Assembly: GCA_900770215.1 (NCBI GenBank)
Contig: CAAGJW010000046.1
Span: 1-53,156 of the forward strand
Source: Bacteroidales bacterium
GTDB taxonomy: Bacteria > Bacteroidota > Bacteroidia > Bacteroidales > Muribaculaceae
Length of the DNA: 53,156 nucleotides
Reading direction: 5' to 3'
Part shown: positions 23,878 to 32,388 of the stretch, piece by piece
How the letters are laid out: every line of letters starts with the position of its first letter
Position numbering within the stretch: the stretch's first letter is position 1
Notes under the pieces: model-generated
Seen by the model: the letters and a program-made list of their open reading frames with translations, nothing else
Database searches by the model: none
What the model was told of the DNA's origin: nothing
Program-made: the position numbers and the translations under genes

Positions 23878-25371
23878 TCAGCGGGGCTCGTTGGTGATGC
23901 GCTGTGCCTTGGCCTTGTCCATGTAGTACACGACCATGATGGTGCCCTTGGCATAGCCTATGGCCACAGCTGTGCCTGTGGCGCTCACAAAGACGTTGCC
24001 GCCAGTCTCGACAAAGCCGGCCTTGCCCATGTTTTGGGCCATGATGTCGACCACCTGCTGCTCGGTGTCGTTGGGGTAGATGCTCACGTCGGCAGTGGTC
24101 ATCACCGCCATCACGGGCGTCTTGAGGTTGAAGCTGTAGCCGCCGGCCACCTTGCTCACGATGGGACCGTTAAATATCACATTGCCCATCTGGGTCACGA
24201 GCACGTTGTTGCCGCTGTACTGCTCGGGATGCACGCCGTCGAGCATCTGGTAGAAGGTGGCCACGTCGGCCCCCTTGGCAATGCCGGCATAGCCCCGCTC
24301 GTCGATGGGCATGAGCAGGCGGGCCGCCACGTTGGCCGGCTCCACCTTGCCTATCACGGCATTGGTGCCCGGCGTGCCGTTCACGTGCACGATCTTGGCT
24401 TTGCCCACGGGCTTGCCCTGGGCGTCGATGAGCGTGTAGTACTTGTCGCCCTTCTTGGCGGCCAGCAGGCGGTTGCTGGTGATGTCGCGCAGGTCGGCAT
24501 ACTTGAGGGGCAGCAGCTGTTGCCCGCTGTGGTCGACCAGCCCGGCCAGGCCGTCCTTGATCACGATATAGCTCTCGCCCACGGCCTTGGCCGCGTCATA
24601 GCTCTTGAGTATCTTGTCGGGCACCTGCGACGGGTCGGGCACTTCCTTGCCCTCGGGGTTGAGGCACACCAGGGTGTCGCGCTTCTGCACCTTGAGCACG
24701 TCGCGCTTAAACACCGGCCCGGGCTTGTACATCGTGCTGTTGCTCGAGAAGGTCTCCTTGCCCGTGCGGTCGATAAAGCTGAAGTCGACATAGGCCGTGT
24801 CCTGCTGGTTCATCACCACCGTGTGGTCGCAGTACTGGAACGGTGCTACCTGGTCGTATTGCAGGGAAATCACCACCTTGCCCGTCTTGTCGACAAAGCC
24901 CTGCTTGCCCTGCGCGTTGCCCACCACGGCCAGGCCGCGGTCAAACATCGAGCACTGCACGATGCTGTCGCCCAGGTCGGCCACCGTCTTGCACTGCTTG
25001 TCGATCACCTGCAGGTTGCCGCCCTTGCGGCTGGCCACGGCCAGCCCGTCGGTCGAGAACTCGGTGCCGCTGGCATAGGGCTCCTTGTTGATCGGGCGCT
25101 TTGGGTCGCTCATGCTGTAGTAGTAGATGCCCCCCTTGTCGCCGGGCACATAGAACATGTCGTCCACGATGGCCGACGGTGCCTGCTTGAAGGCGTCCTT
25201 GGCCACCACCTCGCCGCTCTCGATGTCGATGATGCTCCACCGCGTCGAGCCCTGGAGCACGACGGGCAGGTAGCGCGTCGAGTAGGGATAGTCCTCCTTG
25301 TCCTGATTGCTGCAGCTTGCCATCATGGCGATCACCGCCAGCACAAGCGCAGCCTTGATTACATTTTTCAT
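23878..25371 (-). CDS. WG-repeat-like lipoprotein
   Basis: 497 aa. Lipoprotein signal MKNVIKAALVLAVIAMMASC. The rest is a series of short beta repeats of the WG/KWG type, in which a sentence-like unit recurs (GKQGFVDKTGKVVISLQYDQVAPF, then GLAGLVDHSGQQLLPLKYADL, then GYAGIAKGAD), so a beta-propeller-like surface or periplasmic domain is expected. A distinct beta-rich C-terminal domain (about 395-497) follows. Such proteins are numerous in Bacteroidetes and no activity is known. It stands alone between the acpP promoter and a transposase-family gene. Confidence 0.8.
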   Translation of the reverse strand: MKNVIKAALVLAVIAMMASCSNQDKEDYPYSTRYLPVVLQGSTRWSIIDIESGEVVAKDAFKQAPSAIVDDMFYVPGDKGGIYYYSMSDPKRPINKEPYASGTEFSTDGLAVASRKGGNLQVIDKQCKTVADLGDSIVQCSMFDRGLAVVGNAQGKQGFVDKTGKVVISLQYDQVAPFQYCDHTVVMNQQDTAYVDFSFIDRTGKETFSSNSTMYKPGPVFKRDVLKVQKRDTLVCLNPEGKEVPDPSQVPDKILKSYDAAKAVGESYIVIKDGLAGLVDHSGQQLLPLKYADLRDITSNRLLAAKKGDKYYTLIDAQGKPVGKAKIVHVNGTPGTNAVIGKVEPANVAARLLMPIDERGYAGIAKGADVATFYQMLDGVHPEQYSGNNVLVTQMGNVIFNGPIVSKVAGGYSFNLKTPVMAVMTTADVSIYPNDTEQQVVDIMAQNMGKAGFVETGGNVFVSATGTAVAIGYAKGTIMVVYYMDKAKAQRITNEPR

Positions 25372-25568
25372 CTTGCTATTCTAAAATGTGAAGTTTTTCT
25401 TTATTTTCGTTTTTGGCCCGCGGCTGTGAAGCCCCGGGAGCCCGATACAAAATGCGAATTTACAAATTATTTTCCTTACCGCCGCAACATCTCCCCATTT
25501 TCTTTCGTTCATGTGATTTTGCACTTGCACAAATTTATGTGTACATGATAAGTTGAAAAAATATTTCG

Positions 25569-25576
25569 TAACTTTG
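25569..25576 (+). promoter_or_regulatory. Putative -7 promoter of the RAYT gene
   Basis: TAACTTTG, 52 nt before the ATG. The transcript would carry a consensus ribosome-binding site, AAGGAGGTG, at 25617-25625. Confidence 0.5.
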
Positions 25577-25628
25577 CAGTACATCACATTTTGTTTGCCG
25601 ATATTAAAAGACTGCAAGGAGGTGAGGC

Positions 25629-26252
25629 ATGGGCGACAGGCATGCATTTAGAGCCAATTGGCATGATTATAACGGCGGCATTTGTTTCGTAACGATTTGC
25701 ACGCGAAATAAACGCCATCTATTTGGCTATATTAAAGGCAGAAGCATGATTTTGACCGAAGCAGGTAAAATAGCCGAACGCTGCACGTTAGATATCGCCA
25801 ACCACTATACAGATGTGGAATTGGTTAATCACGTGATTATGCCAAATCACATCCACATGGTGATAAGTGTGGGAGCGCAGCCGGTAGGGACGCGATACAT
25901 CGCGTCCGCCCAATCAAAGCAAACAGTAGGGCGAAAAATGGGTTGTTTGCGTCAACCGCGTCATGGCGAGCCATGTGAAGATTTTCATCATAATAGTAGC
26001 TTGGCGGTGGTTGTAGGCACATTTAAAGCTGCAGTTACACGTGCGATGCGGACGCGATGTATCGCGTCCCTACAGCAGCAGCAACAGCAACAGCAGCAGC
26101 AACAGCAGCAGCAACGAGAACAAATGCAACCGGTGTGGCAATCTCGGTATCACGAACATGTGATACGCAATCAACAAGCGTTTGAAAATATTATGAACTA
26201 TATTGATACAAATATCGAAAGATGGCAGCAAGACTGTTTTTATACGAATTAA
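25629..26252 (+). CDS. REP-associated tyrosine transposase (RAYT, Y1/HUH family)
   Basis: 207 aa. The HUH motif is MPNHIHMVI (His74, His76); the N-terminus WHDYNGGICFVTICTRNKRHLFG and the end of the chain (WQSRYHEHVIRN, NYIDTNIERWQQD) match the TnpA_REP type, which nicks single-stranded DNA at palindromic REP sequences. The start at 25629 is supported by AAGGAGGTG 4 nt upstream. The variable loops on both sides of the conserved core (LAVVVGTFKAAVTRAMR) are each encoded by one arm of a perfectly inverted 26-bp palindromic element, read as VGTRYIAS and RTRCIAS, and the second is followed by 14 glutamines. Composition is AT-richer than in its neighbours. RAYTs are usually domesticated single copies rather than insertion sequences. 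Confidence 0.88.
   Translation: MGDRHAFRANWHDYNGGICFVTICTRNKRHLFGYIKGRSMILTEAGKIAERCTLDIANHYTDVELVNHVIMPNHIHMVISVGAQPVGTRYIASAQSKQTVGRKMGCLRQPRHGEPCEDFHHNSSLAVVVGTFKAAVTRAMRTRCIASLQQQQQQQQQQQQQQREQMQPVWQSRYHEHVIRNQQAFENIMNYIDTNIERWQQDCFYTN
25884..25909. repeat. REP-like palindrome, copy 1, inside the RAYT gene
   Basis: 26 bp whose core GGACGCGAT-AC-ATCGCGTCC is a near-perfect hairpin, flanked by GTAGG-type bases. It is the exact reverse complement of 26048-26073. Resembles REP units that RAYT proteins mobilise. Confidence 0.85.
26048..26073. repeat. REP-like palindrome, copy 2 (inverted), inside the RAYT gene
   Basis: Exact reverse complement of 25884-25909 over 26 bp, 138 bp apart. Together they form a paired, inverted REP doublet of about 190 bp that encloses the conserved transposase core codons. 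Confidence 0.85.
26073..26114 (+). repeat. CAG/CAA trinucleotide repeat encoding 14 Gln
   Basis: Fourteen consecutive CAG/CAA codons directly abutting palindrome copy 2. The imperfect triplet tract could change length by slippage in steps of one residue. Confidence 0.9.
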
Positions 26253-26304
26253 AAAATTGACTAAAATTATTTTTTTTAAACACTTCGATTTAGAGCCTAT
26301 ATTT

Positions 26305-26312
26305 TAACTTTG
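26305..26312 (+). promoter_or_regulatory. Putative -7 promoter of the aspartyl protease gene
   Basis: TAACTTTG, 28 nt upstream of the ATG at 26341; no convincing -33 element. Confidence 0.5.
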
Positions 26313-26340
26313 CGGTAATTGAACCAAAACAATTCCCCAC

Positions 26341-27540
26341 ATGAAAGCTAAACTTGCACTTCTCGCTATCCTGGGCGCTGTGTTGCCTGTGCTGGGCGCG
26401 CTAGCCCAGGTCCCCGCCAGGGCAATCCCCTTTATCCTCGACTCCCACCTCTACATTCAGGCAACGGTGGCCGACACCGTCCCGGTGTCGCTCATCTACG
26501 ACACGGGCGCCGACCGCCTGTATCTCGACAAGGACTACATGCGCCTTTCGCCGCTGGGCAAGCTGCCGCTGCGCAAGGGCATGGCCCGCATGGGCGGCGC
26601 CGGCAACAGCGATGCCAAGCCCATACCCATTGTCATCGACCCCCTGCGGTTGAAAATGGGCAGTGTGGACTATAAAGAGACCATCACGCCCATCATTGGG
26701 CTGCGTGAGATACTGGGTCGCTATGCCGACGGCATGATAGGCAACAATGCCGTGCTGGTCAAGCCCCTGATGGTGAACTATACCGATGGTTACCTGCTAC
26801 AGCTCGACAGCCTCACGCCCTCGATGCTCGCGGGTTACACCCGGCTGCCGGCCCACTTTGCCGACGGCCGTATTGATGTGGACTGCGAGCTCATCGTCGA
26901 CTCGCTGCATAGCGTGAAGGGCGCATTCAGGCTTGACCTGGGCTGTGGCGGCACGGTGGTGCTCACCAATGAGGCCAGTAGAAAACTCGACTTGAGCGGC
27001 AAGCCCCAGGCCGAGTGCTACTTTTCCAACCTGGGCGTGGGAGGCAGCGGCACCACCGTCGACTTCAGGACAGCCTCGTTCAAGTTTCTCGACCAGCTGC
27101 ACAACGTGGTTGTGTCGGCCTCGCGCAGCACCCAGGGTGCATTGTCGCGTCGGTCCTATCTGGGCTTGATAGGCAACGACATATTGTGCCACTACGACCT
27201 CATCATCGATGCCAAGGGCAAGGCCCTTTACGCCCGCCGCAACAGCGTTGCCGACAGCTCCTATCAGCACAGCTCGCGCATGCAGATGGGCTATGTCGAC
27301 CGCACCGACATCGGCCCGGGGTGGGTCGTGAGCAGCCTCTATGCCGGCGGCATCGCCGAGAAGGCCGGCTTTGAGATAGGCGACACGATCATCTCGATCA
27401 ACGGCCGCCCTGTGAAAAGCATCACATGGGAGGAACGGCGCAAGGGGCTGGGGCTCAAGGGGCGCACCACCATCGAGGTGAAGAGAAAGAATGGCACCCT
27501 CGCCACCCTCGTCATCGACATAGACAAGGAAATCATATAG
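26341..27540 (+). CDS. Exported retropepsin-like aspartyl protease with PDZ domain
   Basis: 399 aa. Signal peptide MKAKLALLAILGAVLPVLGA (cleavage near ALAQ). Active-site motif YDTGAD at 53-58 in the first lobe; a second lobe carries FRLDLGCGG (about 199-207), where the catalytic Asp would sit in an LDLGCGG rather than DTG/DSG context. A PDZ domain spans about 315-395 (GGIAEKAGFEIGDTIISINGRPV). Bacteroidales carry many such aspartyl protease-PDZ proteins in the periplasm or at the surface; substrates are unknown. Transcribed alone, ahead of the opposite-strand tRNA. Confidence 0.86.
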   Translation: MKAKLALLAILGAVLPVLGALAQVPARAIPFILDSHLYIQATVADTVPVSLIYDTGADRLYLDKDYMRLSPLGKLPLRKGMARMGGAGNSDAKPIPIVIDPLRLKMGSVDYKETITPIIGLREILGRYADGMIGNNAVLVKPLMVNYTDGYLLQLDSLTPSMLAGYTRLPAHFADGRIDVDCELIVDSLHSVKGAFRLDLGCGGTVVLTNEASRKLDLSGKPQAECYFSNLGVGGSGTTVDFRTASFKFLDQLHNVVVSASRSTQGALSRRSYLGLIGNDILCHYDLIIDAKGKALYARRNSVADSSYQHSSRMQMGYVDRTDIGPGWVVSSLYAGGIAEKAGFEIGDTIISINGRPVKSITWEERRKGLGLKGRTTIEVKRKNGTLATLVIDIDKEII

Positions 27541-27684
27541 CGCGCGCACATTTGGCCGCCACAGCAGGCAGGTTATGCCTCTTGCAGCGTTATGGTGCAA
27601 AAATAGGTGGAAATGGGCAGATGCAGGTGCCGCCCATGCGGAGGGGCGCCTGCGACAATGCGGCAGAATTGCCTCGAAAGGGAG

Positions 27685-27772
27685 CGGAGTGAGGGAGATT
27701 CGAACTCCCGAAGCGCTTTTGACGCTTACACGCTTTCCAGGCGTGCCTCTTCAGCCACTCGAGCATCACTCC
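27685..27772 (-). tRNA. tRNA-Ser (anticodon GGA)
   Basis: Minus strand. The acceptor stem GGAGTGA pairs with TCACTCC (27686-27692), with discriminator G at 27685. The anticodon loop CTGGAAA gives GGA and is held by a CACGC/GCGTG stem. A long variable arm (about 18 nt) and a T arm, GGGAG-TTCGAAT-CTCCC, are as expected for class II tRNA-Ser. CCA is not encoded. The -7 element at 27826-27833 is the likely promoter. Confidence 0.95.
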
Positions 27773-27825
27773 AAAGTGGGCACCAGTGTTGTGCCTGCAA
27801 CGGGGGCTTGCGGCCGTTGCGAGTG

Positions 27826-27833
27826 CAAAGGTA
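27826..27833 (-). promoter_or_regulatory. Putative promoter of tRNA-Ser
   Basis: Minus strand TACCTTTG, perfect TAnnTTTG, 53 nt upstream of the mature tRNA 5' end. Confidence 0.55.
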
Positions 27834-27843
27834 ATGAATTTTC

Positions 27844-27875
27844 CTTGAATATGGCGAAATTTATGATTAATTTTG
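27844..27875 (+). promoter_or_regulatory. Promoter giving a possibly leaderless helicase mRNA
   Basis: TTG at 27844-27846, 21-nt spacer, TAATTTTG at 27868-27875. The ATG at 27880 is only 4 nt past the -7 element, about where transcription should begin. Confidence 0.5.
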
Positions 27876-27879
27876 TGTG

Positions 27880-29355
27880 ATGGATTTGGTGAACACACAC
27901 AATAGCACGCCAGTGCCTGTCGACAGCCGCGACCGTCTGGTGGCACAGTTTGGCACCGAGGTGATGCAGCAGCTGCCCTACGAGCCCAACCAGGAGCAGG
28001 TCACGCTCATTGCGGCGATGGCCCACTTCCTGTTCTACGGCGGCGAGCGGGCGGTGTTTGTGCTCAACGGCTATGCCGGCACGGGCAAGACCTCGATGGT
28101 GGGCGGTATTGTGAAGGCCTTGACCCTGCGCGGGGTGAAAACGGTGCTCCTGGCGCCCACCGGGCGCGCGGCCAAGGTGTTTGCCGAGTACTCGGGCCAC
28201 ACGGCCTATACCATACACCGCCGCATCTACCGGCAGGAGGGCTACCTGGAGGCAGGCTTCGGGCTGGCCGAGAACAAGCAGGCCGACACGCTCTATGTGG
28301 TCGACGAGGCGTCGATGATAAGCAACAGCGCGGGCGAGGGCTCGATATTCGGCACGGGGCGGCTGCTCGACGACCTGATGCACTATGTGTACAACGGGCG
28401 CGGCTGCCGACTGGTGCTCATGGGCGATGCGGCCCAGCTGCCCCCTGTGGGGCAGAGCGAGAGCCCTGCGCTCAATGCCCAGGTGCTGCAAGGCTACGGG
28501 CTCACAGTCTACAACCTGCACCTCAAGGCCATTGCCCGGCAGGCGGCCCAGTCGGGAATTCTGTACAACGCCACCATTCTGCGCCAGGTGATGGAGAGCG
28601 GGGTGCTGTGCGCTCCCAGGCTGGAGCTGAAGCGTTTCCCCGACATCGACGCCGTCACGGGCGAGTTTCTGCTCGAGACCATAGGCGACTGCTACGACCG
28701 CGACGGCATGAACGAGACGATCGTGATCACGCGCAGCAACAAGCGGGCCACCATGTTCAACTTGGGCATACGCAACAGCCTGCTTTACCGCGAGGAGGAG
28801 CTGGTGACCGGCGACATGCTGCTGGTGTCGAAAAACAACTACTACTGGGCGGCCGACTATGAGCAGATGGATTTCATAGCCAACGGCGACGTGGTGAGGG
28901 TGACGCGCGTGTGGGGCGACATTGAGCGCCGCTACGGGCTCGACTTTGCCAACGTGACCGTGCAGTTTCCCGACCACGGCGACCTGGAGATGGATGCCAA
29001 GATCATTGTCGACTGCCTGGTGAGCGACACGCCGGGGCTCTCGCCGGCACAGAACGAGGCGCTGTACCAGGCTGTGCTGGCCCAGTACACCGGCGACAAG
29101 CGCACGCGCTACCGCGAGATGAAGAAAGACCCCTACTTCAATGCGCTGCAAGTGAAATATGCCTATGCCGTTACCTGCCACAAGGCGCAGGGCGGGCAGT
29201 GGCGCAACGTGTTTGTCGATATGGGCAGCATCATGCCCGACGCCTTCTCCACGCTCGACTTCTACCGCTGGCTCTACACAGCCATCACGCGTGCCCGCGA
29301 CAGGGTGTATCTCATCAACTGCCCGCTCGAGAGCGACCTGCCCGAGCAGGACTAA
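27880..29355 (+). CDS. RecD-like / UvrD-C-domain ATP-dependent DNA helicase
   Basis: 491 aa from ATG 27880 (a GTG lies one codon earlier). Superfamily 1 motifs in order: Q-motif PNQEQ (about 36-40), Walker A GYAGTGKT (about 64-71), LLAPTGRAAK (Ia), YVVDEASMI (Walker B), LMGDAAQLPPVG (III), then VIVDC and a UvrD/RecD C-terminal segment YAVTCHKAQGGQW and YTAITRARDRVYLI (V/VI). It resembles the single-copy AAA/RecD2-like helicase common in Bacteroidetes; role in repair or replication is inferred. An internal ATG at 27964 could be an alternative start if the nearby promoter is real. Confidence 0.88.
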   Translation: MDLVNTHNSTPVPVDSRDRLVAQFGTEVMQQLPYEPNQEQVTLIAAMAHFLFYGGERAVFVLNGYAGTGKTSMVGGIVKALTLRGVKTVLLAPTGRAAKVFAEYSGHTAYTIHRRIYRQEGYLEAGFGLAENKQADTLYVVDEASMISNSAGEGSIFGTGRLLDDLMHYVYNGRGCRLVLMGDAAQLPPVGQSESPALNAQVLQGYGLTVYNLHLKAIARQAAQSGILYNATILRQVMESGVLCAPRLELKRFPDIDAVTGEFLLETIGDCYDRDGMNETIVITRSNKRATMFNLGIRNSLLYREEELVTGDMLLVSKNNYYWAADYEQMDFIANGDVVRVTRVWGDIERRYGLDFANVTVQFPDHGDLEMDAKIIVDCLVSDTPGLSPAQNEALYQAVLAQYTGDKRTRYREMKKDPYFNALQVKYAYAVTCHKAQGGQWRNVFVDMGSIMPDAFSTLDFYRWLYTAITRARDRVYLINCPLESDLPEQD

Positions 29356-29386
29356 GACCGAAATTCCCCACAACAAGAAAAAACAA

Positions 29387-29421
29387 GCGAGGGCGGCTGG
29401 AGGTGTCCAGGCCGCCCTCGC
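29387..29421 (-). terminator. Bidirectional intrinsic terminator
   Basis: GCGAGGGCGGCTGG at 29387-29400 pairs with 29407-29421 (one bulge). On the minus strand it is followed by TTGTTTTTTCTTG, which fits termination of the S9 peptidase gene; it lies between converging genes and may also serve the helicase. Confidence 0.8.
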
Positions 29422-29454
29422 GGGTGTGGGTGTTGTCTTAACCGTGCCGGCGGG

Positions 29455-31548
29455 TCAGTATTGCACGTCGTTGTCGATCATCTTCTTGGTGTCCCAGGGA
29501 GCGGGATCGCCGCCTAGGTACTTGTGGAACCACTCGAGGTGGGCGTTATAGTACACGGGCATCGAGTTGAGCTCGTCGGGCCAGTGACCGTCGTTGCTGA
29601 AGATGATGAGGCGCGAGGGGATGCCCAGGGTTTGCAGCACACTGAAGTATTGCAGGCTCTGGGTGTAGCTCACGCGGTAGTCGCGCTCGCCGGTGATGAT
29701 GAGCGTGGGAGTCTTGAAGTTGCTCACATAGTTGGAGGGCGAGAACTTCTGGTACAGGTCGCTGTTCCAAGGCTGGCCCTTGAGGTCGAAGTTGGGGAAC
29801 CACAATTCCTCGGTGGCGCCCCACATGCTGCGCAGGTCGTAGAGGCCCATCATCGAGGCCAGGCACTTGAAGGGGTGCTCGTGGCCCTGGAGCCAATTCA
29901 TGAAGTAGCCGCCATAGCTCCAGCCCATGGCGCCCATGCGGGTGGCGTCGACATAGGGGAGCTTGCTCAGCGCCTCGGTCACGGCCATCACATCCTGGTA
30001 GGGCTTGCCGCCCCAGTCGCCCGAGATGGCTGTGGTGAAGGCCTGGCCGTAGCCAGTGGAGCCGTGGGGGTTGGGGTAGGCCACGACGTAGCCTGCACCG
30101 GGATACACCTGCCAGTCGCCGCGGAAGCTGTTGAGCCACTGCATCTGCGGGCCGCCGTGCACATTGATCACGAGCGGGTATTTCTTGGCGGGGTCGAAGT
30201 TGTGGGGCTTCACGATGAAGCACTCGATCTTGGCACCGTCGCTGCCGTCGACCCACATCACCTCGCTGGGGCGAATGTCGACCTCGTCTTCAAGCTCCTG
30301 GTTGAGGAAGGTGAGCTGTTGCTCCTTGCGGCCGTCCTTGCTGCGGTACAGGGCCACGGGCTTGCCGGTGGTGGAGTAGGTGTAGTAGATGTAGCCATCG
30401 GGGGCCACGGCAAAGTCGAAGATGGCGCGGTCGGGTATCACCTTGGCCCACTTGCCGCTCTTGATGTCGACCTTGTAGAGGGGCTTCTCGCCGGTTTCCT
30501 CGACGATGAAGTAGATGGTGCGGCTGTCGGGCATCCACTTGTAGGCATCGACCCAGTTGTCGATATCCTCGGTGAGCACGGTCTTGGCACCTGTGCTGCG
30601 GTCGTAGAGGGCCAGGCGGAAGCGGTCGCTTTCGTGACCGGGCACGGCCTGGGTGCGATAGGCGATATACTTGCCGTCGGGCGAATAGGCCGGGTCGCCG
30701 TCCCAGGCCTCATTGGCAGCGGTGATGCAGCGGGCCTGGCCGCCAGTCACGGGCACGATATAGAGGTCGCAGTTGGTGTTGGCCTCGGGGTGGGCGGTGT
30801 GGTTGCTCACGTAGCACAGCTCCTTGCTGTCGGGCGAGAAGGCCATGCCCGGAGTGTTGCCGAAGGTGGGCGACACATACTCGCCCGGGGTGACGTCGGT
30901 GTAGGTCTTGGCCGCGATGTTGTAGACGATGATGTGGGAGTACTTGCCGTCGGCATAGTCGGTCCAGTGGCGGTAGAGCAGTTTGTCGGCAATGTGGGCC
31001 TGCACGGGGCCCTCGGCACGCTTGCGTGCGCGCTCGGCATTGGCCTTGCCGTCGGCTCCACCCAGGTCGGGGTAGACCTGGGCGGCAAAGGCCAGCAGGT
31101 TGCCGTCGGGGCTGAGCACGGCGCCGCTCACCCCGAGCGGGTACTGCGTCACTTGCTCAACAGCGCCTGTGGCCACGTTGTAGCGAAACACCTGGGGCAT
31201 TTTGTTCTCCTTGCCGTCGTCGTCGAGGGTGGTGGCGGTGCCGTTGTAGTATATCCACTTGCCGTCGGGGCTGTATTGCGCGCCGCTCGACTTGCCCTCG
31301 GTCATGGGCTTGAAGGCGGGAGCACCCTTGGTGGCAAGGTTCATGATTTGTACTGCGGTTGCCGACTTGTGTGCCTTGAGGTCTTTCTGGGTGACGGCAA
31401 AGGCCAGCGACTTGCCGTCGGGACTGAGGTTGAGGCCCGACACGCTCTGCACGCGGTAGAGGTCGGCAATGGTGAAGGCGCGCTTCGCTTGTGCGCCCAT
31501 GTGTGATATTGCCATGATAGCTATGAGTAAAGCAATTGTTTTTTTCAT
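29455..31548 (-). CDS. S9 family serine peptidase (DPP/acylaminoacyl-peptidase type)
   Basis: 697 aa. Signal peptide MKKTIALLIAIMAISHMGAQ; then a beta-propeller built from PD40-like units (LNLSPDGKSLAFAVTQ, YSPDGKWIYYNG, FSPDSKELCYVSN) to about 420. The alpha/beta hydrolase domain has the nucleophile in GWSYGGY (Ser about 543), Asp in ERDYRVS and His in NDGHWP at the end. The overall plan resembles P. gingivalis DPP5, a periplasmic dipeptidyl peptidase for asaccharolytic growth, though specificity cannot be told. The gene ends at the strong terminator at 29387-29421. Confidence 0.92.
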   Translation of the reverse strand: MKKTIALLIAIMAISHMGAQAKRAFTIADLYRVQSVSGLNLSPDGKSLAFAVTQKDLKAHKSATAVQIMNLATKGAPAFKPMTEGKSSGAQYSPDGKWIYYNGTATTLDDDGKENKMPQVFRYNVATGAVEQVTQYPLGVSGAVLSPDGNLLAFAAQVYPDLGGADGKANAERARKRAEGPVQAHIADKLLYRHWTDYADGKYSHIIVYNIAAKTYTDVTPGEYVSPTFGNTPGMAFSPDSKELCYVSNHTAHPEANTNCDLYIVPVTGGQARCITAANEAWDGDPAYSPDGKYIAYRTQAVPGHESDRFRLALYDRSTGAKTVLTEDIDNWVDAYKWMPDSRTIYFIVEETGEKPLYKVDIKSGKWAKVIPDRAIFDFAVAPDGYIYYTYSTTGKPVALYRSKDGRKEQQLTFLNQELEDEVDIRPSEVMWVDGSDGAKIECFIVKPHNFDPAKKYPLVINVHGGPQMQWLNSFRGDWQVYPGAGYVVAYPNPHGSTGYGQAFTTAISGDWGGKPYQDVMAVTEALSKLPYVDATRMGAMGWSYGGYFMNWLQGHEHPFKCLASMMGLYDLRSMWGATEELWFPNFDLKGQPWNSDLYQKFSPSNYVSNFKTPTLIITGERDYRVSYTQSLQYFSVLQTLGIPSRLIIFSNDGHWPDELNSMPVYYNAHLEWFHKYLGGDPAPWDTKKMIDNDVQY

Positions 31549-31632
31549 ATCGAGAATATTTTTTTTCTTGCTGAGTGGAATTGTGTTATGATTTTAAGAT
31601 GCACTGGCCTGTGCCTGGCTGGTGCCGTGGTC

Positions 31633-32388
31633 TCATTTCATCACGAGCTCCACGGGGCAGTGGTCGCTGCCGTAGATCTCGTTGTGAATGGCGGCGCCCT
31701 GCATCATGGGGGCGATGCGGTTGCTCACCAGGAAGTAGTCGATGCGCCAGCCGGCGTTTTTCTCGCGTGCCCTGAAGCGGTAGCTCCACCAGGAGTACAC
31801 GCCCTCGAGGTCGGGGTAGAAGTAGCGGAAGCTGTCGGTGAAGCCGGCATCGAGCAGCTGGGTCATCTTTTCCCGCTCCTGGTCGGTGAAACCGGCATTC
31901 TTGCGATTGGTCTTGGGGTTCTTCAAGTCGATTTCCTCGTGAGCCACGTTCATGTCGCCGCAAGCGATCACCGGTTTCTTCTTGTCGAGCGCCAGCAAGT
32001 AGTTGCGAAAGTCGGTTTCCCACGTCATGCGGTAGTCGAGGCGTCGCAGGCCGTCCTGGCTGTTGGGCGTGTAGACGCACACGAGATAGAACTCGGGCAT
32101 CTCGAGGGTGATGATGCGCCCCTCGTGGTCGTGCTCGTCGATGCCCATGCCATAGGTCACGGCCAGCGGGGTGTGGCGGGTGAAGATGGCCGTGCCGCTG
32201 TAGCCTTTTTTCTCGGCATAGTTCCAGTAGCTCTCATAGCCGTCGAAGGCGATATCGAGCTGACCGGCCTGCATCTTGGTCTCCTGCAGGCAGAAGAAGT
32301 CGGCGTCGAGTTGCTCGAAGGCCTCCTTGAAGCCCTTGCCCACGACTGCGCGCAGGCCGTTCACATTCCACGATATAAACTTAAGCAT
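31633..32388 (-). CDS. xth: Exodeoxyribonuclease III
   Basis: 251 aa. All EEP-family motifs are present: SWNVNGLRA, LQETKM (metal-binding Glu), YSGTAIF, VYTPNSQ, CGDMNVAHEEIDL, WWSYRFRAREKNAGWRIDYF and GSDHCPVEL (catalytic His). It cleaves at AP sites and degrades 3' ends in base-excision repair. Its start overlaps the 3' end of a small membrane protein gene by 8 nt, so the two are probably translated together. Confidence 0.96.
   Translation of the reverse strand: MLKFISWNVNGLRAVVGKGFKEAFEQLDADFFCLQETKMQAGQLDIAFDGYESYWNYAEKKGYSGTAIFTRHTPLAVTYGMGIDEHDHEGRIITLEMPEFYLVCVYTPNSQDGLRRLDYRMTWETDFRNYLLALDKKKPVIACGDMNVAHEEIDLKNPKTNRKNAGFTDQEREKMTQLLDAGFTDSFRYFYPDLEGVYSWWSYRFRAREKNAGWRIDYFLVSNRIAPMMQGAAIHNEIYGSDHCPVELVMK

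Noticed and set aside
25884..26073. CRISPR-like paired repeats in the RAYT gene
   Set aside because: Only two copies, mutually inverted and coding; not a CRISPR array. No CRISPR array was seen anywhere in the window.
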